Shown in pieces: positions 36,281-48,186 of a stretch of 64,000 nucleotides of DNA. This DNA is from Sternotherus odoratus (taxonomy: Eukaryota > Chordata > Testudines > Kinosternidae): assembly GCA_032164245.1 (NCBI GenBank), contig JAVMKO010000003.1:29883390-29947389 (forward strand). Direction: 5' to 3'. The translations under genes and the position numbers were made by a program. Positions within the stretch are counted from its first letter, which is position 1. The number at the start of each line of letters is the position of its first letter. Under the pieces are notes generated by a model that worked only from the letters and a program-made list of their open reading frames with translations, made no database searches and was not told the origin of the DNA.

Positions 36281-36599
36281 GGGCCCTGTAACTTTCTCTC
36301 CATTTCCAAAAAAATCATGTAGTTCGATGCCAGAAGAGCTACTCATGCTTCTAGAATATTTAATCTCCAGGCATGAAATATTAATTCTTATTAATTATTA
36401 ATATTATTATTACTAAATAATCTGTTGCTTAGGAAAGATCCTGGAAATAGTTTATTTCAACTCGCTCCCCTTCTTTGTGTAATGAATGGATGTCTGCTCT
36501 AAAGGAGCACAACATACTATAGCAGATAAGTAGTTAACACTTTCAGTTTTTATGAACACCAAGTAATTATATTTTTAAAGTCTCTTCTGATGACTGAAT

Positions 36600-36830
36600 T
36601 CAGTCGAATACATACCACAATGCAATATAGTGCAGGCCAGCGAAATCCATCACTAATATGCTGACTATGCAGGCACAATAATTAATCAAATAGCCATACA
36701 TTGTGGCCTAATTAAATATGCCACACAGGCCCCCCTAATAGCAAAACCACTATCATTTACCATTGTTTAATAAATTATTTACATTGCCAGAGGATATTTT
36801 CTAATTCTGCATCCCCACAGCATTTTCAAA
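36600..36830. other. Candidate conserved non-coding element (homeodomain-like sites)
   Basis: This non-repetitive interval has clustered TAAT cores: 'acaataattaatcaaat', 'cctaattaaatatgcc', 'ccctaatagc' and 'ttaataaattatt'. Such clustering is common in developmental enhancers. It is only a composition argument and needs cross-species comparison. Confidence 0.25.
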
Positions 36831-37257
36831 ACATCTGTTTTTCCCTATTTGCCTCGCATTCCTTCCTCATATTTCAATCCATGTAGAGCAAAGTATGATT
36901 TGTTCACCTGTAAGCTTCTTATAGCAAGTTGGTGCTCTGTACATTTTTACCTAATGTCCCATTTCTGTTTCCCTCATGGAATAATAAGCCCACAACTGAA
37001 AAAGGATTTGTATAACTGATAACTCTTTCTACAAAGATCATGTTTATATTTTGTTTTGTTTTTTACCTCTAAACACATTAAAGCAGCAAATAATTTTAGC
37101 GTCTACAATGCTAAGTCATATTCCTATTTTTATCTCAGCCATTTCCAAAATCTTTGGGACATTAATGCCTTTGATCACTTTGTTGTTAACCTGTTTTGAG
37201 TATTTTTCATGGAAGCAGAGAAGGTTTGCACATCTAGCATGTTAGGTGCAATATCAC

Positions 37258-38340
37258 TGTAACCCTTCTGCCACACAGAGCCGGTGGCAATCAGGGCTGG
37301 GTTCAATATCTTGGGGTTCCTTTTCAATTGTACAACACAGAACTGGTTCGAGCCTCCACCCAGTAACCTGGGAAAATTACACACCATCCTGGGTGCCTCT
37401 GAGCAGCAATACTCCCCTGCTCACAAGCACAGAGTCTGAGTGTAGAAAATAAATTTCTAATGAAAGAAGGGAAGTCACCCAACATTAATTTAGGGAAATG
37501 CCACAAGTAGAATTCATAATCAGAAAACAATGAGCAGGACATCAACCGCAGAGTGTGTGGGGCAGTGCATTCTGCCTCGTGTTCTTGAGTTTTATAACCA
37601 ACAGTTCTTTTACTGTGCCCCACTCTGCTCCCTCACCAGACCCCACTCACAGAGGTTGTGCTTGGCCAGTGAGGAGCCAGGGTTCAGAGGTGCATGTATG
37701 TGAGTTCACCTCTCACCCAGGGAAGAACACATCTTTCTTGCTTCACCATCTGAGCACTTGCTCTGGCTAGCCACCCTGCCTGCTGTTCGTTCCGCTCCGC
37801 TGGATGCCCCACAAGACAACATTCCTCTCTGCTGGCTGCCCCAATGGCTGCCTATTCCACTCCACTCGCTGCCCCGACGTGTTCCGCTCGCCGCCTCATC
37901 AGCCACCCTTCCACTAGCTGGTCACCTGCTGCCACCTGCCTCTCTGCTGTGACCTCTGCAGGTCAGTTTCATGATGTTTCACTCAGCTCTCTATGATTTT
38001 CAGCTCCTAGGCTGGGTAGAAACAATGTTCCACTATATGTTCTTATCAGCTCTTATTGAGCACTTAAAATAATAAAAGGCACTTAATGAAGCCTATTTAG
38101 CTCTCTCTTTGAACAGTGGGGAGTAACAGGTTAAACCAGACTAGGGACTCTTTGAGAGAGTCCACTCCTCTTGGCTGGCATACATGACCCCAGCCCTCTT
38201 ATGTTCACAGGGAGCTGAGGGCGGCTATGTCTGTGGATGGTCAATGTAAACAAAGTGCCTCATGGCTCATCCACGAATTACCCCGATGGATTACATGTGG
38301 ACCATGGGCCACAGGTTTCCCACCACTGCTACGATCCCTC
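37258..38340 (-). mobile_element. Probable LTR followed by a hAT-like end
   Basis: 'tgtaacccttctgccacacagag' resembles a turtle LTR start, and the CC-rich block 37770-37950 fits an LTR interior. The segment 38100-38330 ends 'gccacaggtttcccaccactgc', a hAT-like terminus. Boundaries are not resolved. Confidence 0.35.
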
Positions 38341-38667
38341 CTTCCTCTCCCCCCACGGTGTTGTGAAAATAAATACATAAAGAATTGTGAGGTTCTCAGA
38401 TATTATGTTAAATGGGGTCAGATGAGTACCTAAGAGATAGTTAAGCCCAATTCCTCTGCCCTATTTACTACACATGATATCTACAGATTTGTGAGTGCAC
38501 TAAACTGAGATGTTTAATAGTAATTTACTCTTTCTAATATTTCCTGCAGATAATACATTTGCCACCTACATCCTGCAAAATAGTAATAAACTAATTATTT
38601 GATTTGCTTGATAGGGAATTCCCTATTAGTTAATTTCTCATAATGGATATTGGTTTTTCATTTGCAG

Positions 38668-38909
38668 AGGTGAAGGTTTCAGTAATTATTATGATCTCCA
38701 GCATGCTCCTTCAGGTCCACACCTTGGAGTAGAAGCTGGTGAGAGATCAGTCCAGGTTGCCAGAAGAAACCTGAAGCAAAATGATCCATTCTCGTCATTG
38801 TTGAAAAACAGTGATGTGTCCAGAGATTTTGTTTATTGGATGACAGATCCACATGCCTCTGTCTTCATTTCCTTGGAAGTTAGACCCACACTGGCCCAAT
38901 TTTGTGAAG
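38668..38909 (+). CDS. Candidate internal exon, unidentified protein
   Basis: The acceptor 'ttggtttttcatttgcag' ends at 38667, and the donor 'GAAG|GTTAGT' follows 38909. The 242-bp interval has one fully open frame: 80 codons with one base before and one after. It includes Y-Y-D-L-Q-H-A-P-S-G-P-H-L-G-V-E-A-G-E and D-F-V-Y-W-M-T-D-P-H-A-S-V-F-I-S-L-E-V. The amino-acid mix looks protein-like (W, Y, D, acidic/basic alternation), and the surroundings are not an obvious repeat. It starts with a 2|1 split codon, so it cannot join the 4595-4688 candidate directly in this frame. No domain recognised. Open stretches of this length also occur by chance here. Confidence 0.4.
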
Positions 38910-39407
38910 GTTAGTTAGTCAGATAATAGCCGTTGTATATATTCAGTCTATTTTACCATACTAACACCAAGAGAGTTGCTTAGACATAAAAGAGAATGGT
39001 AAAAACATGGAGTAAATTGGCCATAATTAAATACAACATCTCTGAAATTTCAGAAGGAATCAAGACACCTTTTAGTTAAGGCTCTGGAGCGGGTCTAGGG
39101 AGAACTGGGTTTGACTATGGTTCTGCCACAGATTTCCTGTGTAACCATGGGCAAATCATATAATCTTTTTGTGACTTACTTGCCTGTGAAAAAACAAGAC
39201 TATAGTCCTTCCTTATCTAACACAGACATTAGGAGAATAAAAAATGGTTTGTGAGGTACTCAGCTAATAACCTAATGTGGCCACAGAAGTAGATAGTACA
39301 GATGAAACCTAATAGGCAAACTTTTCCATTCCTGACTTTGAGGAATAGGCTTTTTTACTGGAGGCTGTTCCAATCAACTCTCAGCAAAGAGACCTTCCTA
39401 ATGCTAT

Positions 39408-40538
39408 TGTCACGGTACTGAAATAGTTTGGTACCGTGTAGATCAATGGGTGCACGAAATATTATGTGAAGGGGGTCATAACAGGTGTCTTATGTATGTA
39501 TCTATTCCATATGTGTGTATCTATTCCATATGTGTGTATCAATTTGGCAGCTGAAGTTATGAATATTGGCTCTGGACTGTCTGTCTTCCAAATATTGTGC
39601 TCTGCTGGGGAAGAAGATTCCTGAATACTGGGCGTCAGCTTGGCTTGGGCTGCCTGATGGCCCATTAAGGGACTATCAGCAACACAATGGACTCTGGGAG
39701 CTTGGAATGCTCCAATCCAGACAAGAAGTCTACAAGAGGAAGCCTGGGCATAATGGCTTCTGCCTGCAAATGATGAGTCATGCATGGACATGTGATCTGC
39801 CCATGTGACTCCAGGACTCCATGGGGCTGGACTTTTCACAGCAGGAACAAAGAGGTGTTTGCAACTGGGAAAAAAACTATAAATGAAGCTGCTACAGCCC
39901 CTCCATTTTCGTCTTTCACCTCCAGACTTCAGCCTGCCTTGTTTCCAGCTTTGGATGGAACTTTGCTACTCTGGGAACTCTGGACAATGGTACTGACCCA
40001 TCCCCCAAATGGGATGCATCCAAAGACTTTGATTTTAACCTGCAGTTTATTCTACCTTTGCTGCAAGCCTGAGCTAAGAGATTTGCCATTACTGCATGTA
40101 ATTGATTTATTTTAACCATTCTTAACCCTCGCCTATACCTTTTTCCTTTTATAATAAACCTTTAGATTTTAGATTCTAAAGGATTGGCTACAGCGTGATT
40201 TGTGGTAAGATCTGATTTGTATATTGACCTGGGTCTGGGGCCTGATTCTTTGGAATTGGGGAGAACCATTTTCTTTATTTGGGGTATTGGTTTTCATAAC
40301 CATTGATCCCCAGGACAGGTGGCTGCTGGTGGTGATACTGGGAATCTGGAGTGTCTAAGGGAATTGCTTGTGTGACTTGTGGTTAGCCAGTGGGGTGAGA
40401 CCAAAGTCTTTTCTGTTTAGCTGGTTTGGTGCCTTAGTGTGAAGAAACCCCAGCTTTGGGCTGTAGATGCCCTTTTGGAAGCAATTTGTCCTGATCTGAC
40501 ACTCATAGATAGATCCCACCAGGAACAGCACCGTCACA
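39408..40538 (+). mobile_element. Solo LTR, 5-bp duplication GCTAT, plus orientation
   Basis: The ends are TGTCACGGT and ACCGTCACA, flanked by GCTAT at 39403-39407 and 40539-40543. A plus-strand TATA-like 'actataaatg' lies near 39884 and an AATAAA signal near 40153 ('ataataaacc'). The 5' part has a short tandem of 'tatctattccatatgtgtg' (about 39497-39540). No retroviral genes are present. Its right-hand duplication was later used as a target by the PLE piece at 40551. Confidence 0.9.
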
Positions 40539-40550
40539 GCTATCACTTCT

Positions 40551-40586
40551 GCAGCAATCAGAGAGGTAGCCGTGTTAGTCTGGAAT
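40551..40586 (-). mobile_element. 36-bp Penelope-like tail insertion with 13-bp duplication
   Basis: AGCTATCACTTCT occurs at 40538-40550 and 40587-40599. Between the copies lie only 36 bases, containing 'ggtagccgtgttagtctgg', the outer end of the PLE tail. It corresponds to the piece missing from one arm of the palindromic insertions at 11470, 19281 and 52592. Confidence 0.75.
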
Positions 40587-40599
40587 AGCTATCACTTCT

Positions 40600-41290
40600 T
40601 CAGCATGATTCAGTGAACAAGCCACTGGACTACCAGCACCGTTTCTGTTTTGATACTGACTCTTTGCATGGTCCTTGTATAACTCACTTAGCCTCTCTCT
40701 GTACACCAATTTACTGACACCTGCTACCTTGTGACAGTGACATTACATTCATCTTTGTAAAGTTTTGAAAACTGCAGCTGAAATGTACTTACACATTATT
40801 AATGTTGTTATCCAGATTGTATAACTCATGCAAGATAGCTGGTTAAAAAGACATCCTGAAATTAGGAATGAGACCCCAATTCTTAAAAATGCTGAATGAT
40901 CTTACCTGCCATTTAAGTTAATGGAAATTGATTTTTTTCAGCACCACAAAGGACTTACTCAGCACCTCATAGGATTAGACCTTAAAAATCTATACTATCA
41001 CCTGCTTGACTGGAGGAGAAAAGAGTGAGAGATCAGTCCAAAATCAATGCATGTGTGTGGAGAAGTTCATTTTCCTTGATCAAGTAGACTGTAAAGCTTT
41101 AATTCATTCACTGTTATGGGCCAGTTTTTTTTGCTGGTGAAAAAAGATACCTTTGATTTCAAAGGAGTTTTGCATATTTACAACACTAGAGAATTTGGCC
41201 TTCTATTTCTTGACAGGAGAATAATGTACCTGATTCAAAGGCTAATGGAGAAGAATATTTAATACATTTAGCATTCATTTTAATACAAAC
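40600..41290. other. Unassigned sequence
   Basis: No gene or repeat recognised. Confidence 0.4.
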
Positions 41291-41640
41291 AGTCACAGCC
41301 CTAAAACATTTGCATCAGACCCCACCATTTTAGTGTTTTTGCTCCCGAGTTTATTTTTAATCAAGTTTAGTTCAGGTTTAAAAGATGTATTGCCTTTAGT
41401 CACTTTAGAAATAATTAAATCATATTCCTGTACCATTATTGCTAGAGTGGAAACTTTCCCTTCTGTCTCTATTAGTTTTATATCCAGTTGCTCACATTTT
41501 TTCTCACTGGCAGTAATTGTTTCATGCAGGGAGTCCAGCTGTTAGGCCATAATATCATTGTCCCAATCTATCATATCTGTTGACTTCTGGAAAGCTAAAT
41601 CGCTTTCAGAGCCTACAAATTAGGAGGCCTATCAAGATAA
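41290..41640 (-). pseudogene. Coiled-coil ORF remnant, possibly L1-like ORF1
   Basis: On the minus strand one frame stays open from about 41604 down to 41297 except for a single stop at about 41544-41546. It encodes S-T-D-M-I-D-W-D-N-D-I-M-A before the stop. After it come Q-L-D-S-L-H-E-T-I-T-A-S-E-K-K-C-E-Q-L-D and I-E-T-E-G-K-V-S-T-L-A, a heptad-like coiled coil. A short frame near 41640 beginning M-K-N-Y-L-D could be its start after a frameshift. Vertebrate L1-type ORF1 proteins have such an N-terminal coiled coil, but no RRM-like domain follows here. It may instead be a processed pseudogene of an unrelated coiled-coil protein. Confidence 0.35.
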
Positions 41641-43261
41641 TTCTTCATCTCGAGGAGAGATTGTTTTTAATTGAAAAGTCTGCTACTGCAAATTTTCTGC
41701 TTGTTTTCAGTACTCCCAAAGAACTGGGGTTAACAAGCATGGGAATACTCTGAGGGGGGAAAAACTCATGTTAGTTTTGTACAATTACCAAATTTATTTT
41801 GTGCATGAAAATAGATATTCGTATGGCTGTGATTCATGGCGAAATGTTGCCCTTTCCATCAGTGAATGCAAATCTTTACTGGTTCAGGGTGTCCTTATCA
41901 AACTCAGCTCAAGTTTGATGAAGTTCCTAAGCCAAGTTTCAACTGCTGTAAGAATTATTTATATTGGAAAACCAAGAGCAACCCCTGTTTTTGCATGGTC
42001 ATGACTCAAACTTTATGGGTTTGGATGAGTTTTGTTAATAACATATTTGTGTAATTGAACCTGAAAGTCAGAGAGCGCAAACCAGCTTGAACCAAAAACA
42101 ACCAATGAAAATGCTTATAGTAACTGAAAATTCTTCACTTCTCATCCTAAAATAGTGTGCAATATTTGCTAATGATGCAATGGAAGTGCAGCTGGCTGCA
42201 TTACAATGGCAAGTGAAGTGACTCATAAAAGTATAGCAAAAGTTTTCAGACCTTTCAGGTAGAAAGGTGCTATATACATACAAAATATTATCATGATAAA
42301 TTATTGTGTCATGGGGTCTTTTACTATGATTATATATTTATTATATGTATAAATGAAATAACGTGGAAATGCACACCACTGATAGTTGCTCTGCAGACCT
42401 AAGGCATCTTGTCAGGTGACATGCATTAACTGGTGTGACAGAGATTATAGGGATATTTTGACACATGTCAAATCAGTGTAATAGCTATATTTCACCAAGC
42501 AGCAAAAGGAGATGTTTATAACATTCCATTATATGATGCAAACTTGTCACCATCTGGGAAAGAACCTGAATTAATAGGGCAGAAAAGATTTTTTTTTAAA
42601 ATAAATAAAATAAAGATGTACTATAAAAAGACCCTGTACTTCTAACCTGGCCTAGAACTACCTGTATCAGAGCAGATAGAATTTTTAGATAAAAGAATTT
42701 TGACTTCCTTCAGTGGTAATTCTATACTCTAGAGACGGGGGAATTCCAGATGGGCAGATTTAGCTGAATTTTGGGTGAGGAACAAAACTACCAGGAGCAG
42801 TTTCTCAGCCGTTTTGCAATAGATAAAAAGTTTCAGGGTCCAAGTTTATTTGGCCAAAAATACCATTGTACACAAATTAGGGCATCTATATTTGCAAACA
42901 CAATTAATTAACACCAGTGCATGTGCAAATAGATTTTCAGATGTGTTTCCTAGCAATGGCTCAAATTGTCTATTTAAAGGCACTGATTGGCCTGGGGAGC
43001 TCAGGGAACATTGCAAGGATGCTGTAGCTGACTCCCTTCATTGCAATTGAATCACACAACCCAGTAGGAGCATGATATTGAAACCTTCCTACCCTCTTAG
43101 GAATGATTGTGCACTCAAGGACACACAGAGAAAAAGTGACCTTTGCACTCTCCAGAGCACAAAGGCTGACAATGTTGCAGACTCTTGTCTGAGAGCGGCT
43201 GGCTCCTCACATACGCTCTTCTTTCACTTGTGCCCTTGCATAAGTGCCAGTCACAATATTG
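41641..43261. other. Unassigned AT-rich sequence
   Basis: No supported gene or named repeat. Confidence 0.4.
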
Positions 43262-43269
43262 CCCTATAC

Positions 43270-44117
43270 CAGGGGTCTCAAACTCAAGTGACCACAAGGG
43301 CCACATGAGGACTAGTACATTGGCCCGAGGTCCGCATCACTGACACACCCCCTGCTTCCCCCGTCCCCACACCACCCCTTCCATGAGGCCTCACCTCTGC
43401 CTCAGCCCCACCTCTTCCCACCTGTGCTCTGCCCCCATTCCAACCCCTTCCCCGAAATCCCCACCCCAACTCTGCCTCCTCCCTGCCCCAAGGGGGTGCA
43501 GGATGGGTGCAAGGTGTGGAAAGGGCTCAGGGCAGGGAGTTGGGATGCAGCAGGCCTATGGGGTGTGGCAGGGTCTCAGGGCAGGAGGTTGGGATGCAGG
43601 AAGGGTGCGGGGTGTGGCATGGGGATCAGGGCAGGGGGTGGAGTGCAGGGTAGGGCAGGGGGCTCAGGGCAGGGGTTGGGGTGCAGGAGGGGTGTGGCAG
43701 GGGGATCAGGGCAGTGGGTGGTGTGCAGGAGAGGTTTGGGGGGCAGTGAGGGGTAGTGTGCAGGAGAGGTTTGGATGGCAGCAGGAGGCTCAGGGCAGGG
43801 AGTTCAGCTGCAGGGAGGAGTTTGGGGGGCGGGCTCCAGCCCGGCGCATACCGGGGCAGGGAAGGCTCTCTGCCTGCCTGCCTGCCCTGCCCCCACACTG
43901 CTGCGGGAAGCGGCCGGAACCTAGAAGGGGGGGGGGGGGGCGCATGAGTCTTCCTGGAGCAGTGCGGGGGGCAGGGCAGGTAGGCAGGGAGACTGCCCTG
44001 ACCCCGGTGTGAACCAGTCTGGAGCCACTCTAGGTAAATGGAAGACTGGGAAGGGGACTGTGGGGAGCTGGTGGGCCGCAGAAAATAACCCCGCAGGCCG
44101 CATGTTTGAAACCCCTG
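43270..44117. mobile_element. 848-bp hAT-type element with G-rich tandem interior
   Basis: The ends are CAGGGGTCTCAAACTC and 'gtttgaaacccctg'. The perfect 8-bp duplication CCCTATAC lies at 43262-43269 and 44118-44125. The interior 43500-43810 is a degenerate repeat of 'gggtgcaggg...ggctcagggcagggggttggg'. Frames of up to 209 codons on both strands arise from this bias and lack any domain. No transposase, so it is non-autonomous. Confidence 0.85.
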
Positions 44118-44125
44118 CCCTATAC

Positions 44126-45400
44126 TATAAAGTATGATAGATAACTTAAAGTCAGCACAAATTAAACACTGAAAACGTGTCCACATTTAGATGTGTACAT
44201 TTCTGGATGTTTTATCCTGAAAATTGCAATTGTGTGTACAAATGCTCTTTCAACTTCCCATGCTACACAGTGTTAACAAGTAACAATTATTTACATGCAC
44301 TGCATATAGAGTTCCTGTTTGATTAAACTGTTTCTTCAAACTCCTGGGAGAAAAAGTCCTATTTTCGTGCAGTATTACATTTGTATGCAATAATAATTAC
44401 GGAAATGACAGAAGAGTAAAGAGATGAATTACAGCATGCACTTTGTGAAGAGCACGCCATGGGTAATATCAAATGCAAGGCACAGAGGGCAGATTCCCCA
44501 GATCAAAAATTGTTGGAGTTCTTATTTATGATATTTGCTTTCTAATTTAAAATAATATATTTTGAAAAAATTCTCAAGAATTAAGCTTAGTAGAAAAACT
44601 GCAGTACTGCTGCTTTGTTCGCTTTGCTAAAATTAACATTATATCCTTCCATGCAGGTAATTATTATGTTAGCATAATTTTAGCAAATGTAATCTTCTGC
44701 CAAGCTGCAGTTCCCTACAGCACTTACTAAACCTACTTACAGCAAGAATGAGAAATAATTTGCATTTATGATTACTGCCAATACTTCCACTCCTTAGTAA
44801 AACTCCAAATTATTTATTTAGGGCCAGATTGTATAGTCGTTACTCAGGATGATTAACACTTACTTATGTGAGTCATTTCAGTAACTGCTACATAGTTTAG
44901 ATGGGACTATGGCTTTAAATAAATAATTCCCAAGTGCTGTAATAGCATAGATTTATTGGCAGAGATATCAAATGCAAATTCTTGAGCTGTTCACATGAAG
45001 AAGTGCTGCTCGGTCTGAGTGAGAACAATCTGGCCCTTTTAAATGTTAGCATGGCAACAAAGAATTATGAAAACAGCACAAACTTCTGAACTGCAATCAG
45101 ATTATGGGGGAGGGGGAAATTATCCTAAAAATCCTTAAAATAGATTTAAATTTACATAACCACTTAATTTAGCAAATTTCTCCCTGTCACCAGTGCTAAG
45201 TGTGGTCCTTTGAAGGGTCTCTTCTTCCCTCTCGTTTAGTTTGCCCCTTTAGTTTGCCCCGGTCAGAGTGGTTCTTTGACTGTGAACTTTGAGTCTGGAA
45301 GTGTGTCTTACTCTCTAAGCTGTGCTCAGGGAAGCAGTCTAGAGTAAGGGTGTTACCCGTGTGCTCTCCCAGGCCTTTCTGCCTCCCTCCTTCTTTGCTC
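44126..45400. other. Unassigned AT-rich sequence
   Basis: No gene. 44590-44790 is non-repetitive and carries an octamer-type site 'atttgcat' (near 44760) among TAAT cores, so it could be a regulatory element. This is a weak suggestion only. Confidence 0.25.
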
Positions 45401-45555
45401 TGCTGGGGGAATTCTGCGCCACTGTGCATGTGCAGAATTCATGTCTCACAAAGAATGTCTTCCTCCACACAAAATGCATTCTGCTAGAGAAGTACCGTGG
45501 TGCCAGAACAGAGAGGAGACGGTTGCAGGTGGGAGCAGCCCCAGCTGCAGAAAAG

Positions 45556-47156
45556 AAATCATAGATCTTGAAGGGACCTCGAAAGGTCATCTAATCCACT
45601 CCCCAGCATCTGAGGCAGGACTAAGAATTATCTACACCATACCTGATAGATGTTTGACTGCTCTTAAAAGTCTCCAAAGATGGAAATTCTACAGCCTGTC
45701 TAGTCAATTTATTCCAGTGCTTAACTACCCTGACTATTAGGATGTTTTTCCTAATGTCCAACCTAAGATGCCCTTGCTGCAATTTAAGCATATTGCTTCT
45801 TATCCTATTCTCAGAGGTTAAGAAAAACAAGTTTTCTCCCTCCTCCTTGTAGCAACTTTTATGTCCTTGAAAACTGTTATCATATCACTGTGACAGGTTT
45901 GGTCACAGAGACCCCCTTGGGACTGTTACCTATTATGCTGAGATTACCTCTGAGCCCCTTTTCTCTGCCAGTTTGGGCCTCCTCAATCCTGCCTTATTGA
46001 TCCAGACATGCAAGCCTGCTGCAACACACACCCAGGATCTGAATCACGCCTCAGACGTCAAAGCTTCAGACTTACTTGAAACAGCTTAAGAAATGCTCCT
46101 GTCTCCAGCACCCAGCTTCCAATTGGATCCAAACCCCAAATGAATCTGTTTTATTCTGTATAAAGCTTATAAACTCAAATGGTCTGCCCTCTATAACAGT
46201 AATAGAGAGATATACACAGCTGTTTACTCCCCCAGGGTATTACTTACTTACTCTGCATTAATTAATAAACTAAACTGATTTTTAAAAAAGTAGAATTTAA
46301 ATGGTTTCAAGTAATAACAAACACAACAAGATAAGTCACTAAGTAAAATAAATCAAAATATGCTAGGCTAACTTAATACACTAAGAATCTAGTTACAAAT
46401 GCTAACTTCTCAACCTAGATGTTAGCTAAGGTACAATCCTTTTCACACTAATGTTGTAGTTTATGGCCTGGGTCCAGCAATCACTCACACCCCCATGGTT
46501 ACAGTCCTATATTCCAGTTTCTTTCAGGCATCTCTTTGGGGTGGAGAGGCCATTTCTCGAGCCAGTTGAAGACAAAATGGAGAATCTTCCAGGGCCTTTT
46601 ATATTCTCTTTCTTGTGGGAGGAAACCTCTTTGTTCTTCTGTGCAAAATCATAGCAACAAGATGGAGTTTGTAGTCACATGTCCATGAAGGATTCAGCTT
46701 TTTGCAGGTCAATGCCATTGGAAAGCTCAGATGCGGTTTGGCATCTCCCAAAGTCCATTGTTTGTTAAGTACTCCCAATTATTTGAATAGCCCCTTCACA
46801 ATATATTGGCCAAACCTCCTTTATGTGTTTCCTACAGCAAACACTTCAAATACAAGCATAGAGCCAGTGCTCATACATGCCTACAAATAGGATTAATATA
46901 GTCAGTACATCATAACCTTTGCAAAGATACGTTCCATGGCATATCTAGCACAAAGCATATTCCAGTTGTCATATTTCCACTCATAAGTGTATTTCCACAA
47001 ACATGTGCAATGTCAGTCCCCCTTCACTCTTCACTTATCCAGACTAAACAAACCCAATTTTCAATACTCCTTCATAGATCATGTTTTCTAGAACTTGAAT
47101 CATTTTTGTTGCTCTTCTTTGGATTTTCTCCAATTTGTCCAGATCTTTCTGGAAGA
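45556..47156 (-). mobile_element. CR1 LINE 3' fragment, split by an LTR
   Basis: Antisense CR1 3' sequence runs from 'atagatcttgaagggacctcg' to 'aactgttatcatatcac' (45888). It resumes at about 47010 with 'tcagtcccccttcactcttc...ggattttctccaatttgtcc'. The minus frame 45621-45830 contains L-R-L-D-I-R-K-N and V-V-K-H-W-N-K-L, the CR1 C-terminal domain. It is inactive. Confidence 0.75.
45889..47009 (-). mobile_element. Solo LTR inside a CR1
   Basis: It begins 'tgtgacaggtttggtcac' and ends near 'catgtgca'. It interrupts a CR1 whose two halves are collinear. It shares 'agatatacacagctgttt' and the following antisense polyA-like tract ('attaataaactaaac') with the LTR at 23463. The flanking 5-mers (atcac/atgtc) match only partly, so the exact ends are uncertain. 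Confidence 0.6.
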
Positions 47157-48186
47157 GAAGAGGCTGTGTTCCTCACAGTACTGTCCATGGCGCCAGGTCA
47201 GGGGGCAAGAGATATGGCGGGGGGGAAGGGGGATGGAGCACATGGGGCTGCTGGGGGCAGTCACAGATTGAGATTTCAGAAGGGCTAGTGGGAGGCTAGA
47301 TGAGGCAGTGCGGGTACAGTGACACGTGGGGGCAGGAAGAAGAAGAGTGGCAGAGTGAACTGCAGGGACACATGGGGACAGGGGCAGATGTGCCTGACTG
47401 AATAAGAGACACTAGCGGTCAGCCAGGGTCTGCACGGGGAGGTTCCCTAACAACCACTTCCTCACTCCAAAAAGAATTATGTTCCATATTACTCCCACCC
47501 ACACCAACAACCCTCCAAGTTCACATCCAGGCTCCTTCCTAGCAATTACTTCTGTCTCCCTCAGCTCCCCTGTTACCCATGCCTACCCCCAAGCTTTTGC
47601 ACTGTTTCTGAGGGGGCGGAAAACATGTTTCTGTATTGTAGTTTAAATTAATTATTACGTAAAGTTCTGTATTAATATGCCTAGAAAGGAATCTATTTGT
47701 CAACAAACATTCCCTGAATCTTTTTTGTTGACTATATTGTTACAGACATACTTGCTGACAGGTATTTTGAAATAAATTACCAAAATAATGTAAACTGGCA
47801 TCGTTATATTGTGTTATTTTAACAAATAAAATAAGCAGATTTTTAATATATTATGTGTAGAATTTTAATTTTTTGGTGCAGAATTCCCCCAGAAGGATCC
47901 ATAATAGTAGGCCTGGTTTCCTCCATTGGGCTCAACTGTGAGTTCCTGCCTCCATGGCTGGCAGCTCTGGTAGCTAAAGGGGTGTGTGATTGGATTGCTT
48001 GTCTGCGGACAGGAGAGGATCCTTTACCTTTCCTGCCCAAGTTCAATATGGAGATTGTACATCCCATTACACTCCCACAGAGTACATCAATGTAGCTCAC
48101 CTCACTGCAAAGTGATGCTGGAAGTATTTCAAGCGCTATAAACAGATATCGGTATATGGATTCTCATATATTGTCATCATTCTGGC

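Larger units (their letters stand above)
45403..47893. mobile_element. DNA transposon with 'ctgggggaattctgc' ends, heavily nested
   Basis: 'ctgggggaattctgcgcc' at about 45403 is the inverted match of 'ggtgcagaattcccccag' ending near 47893. The element's own sequence occupies about 45403-45555 and 47157-47893, and the middle is a CR1 with an LTR in it. I could not find a convincing target duplication and cannot place its superfamily. Confidence 0.6.

Noticed and set aside
43383..44186. Frames of 209 (plus) and 186 (minus) codons
   Set aside because: They lie wholly within a G-rich repeat of a non-autonomous hAT element and have no domain.
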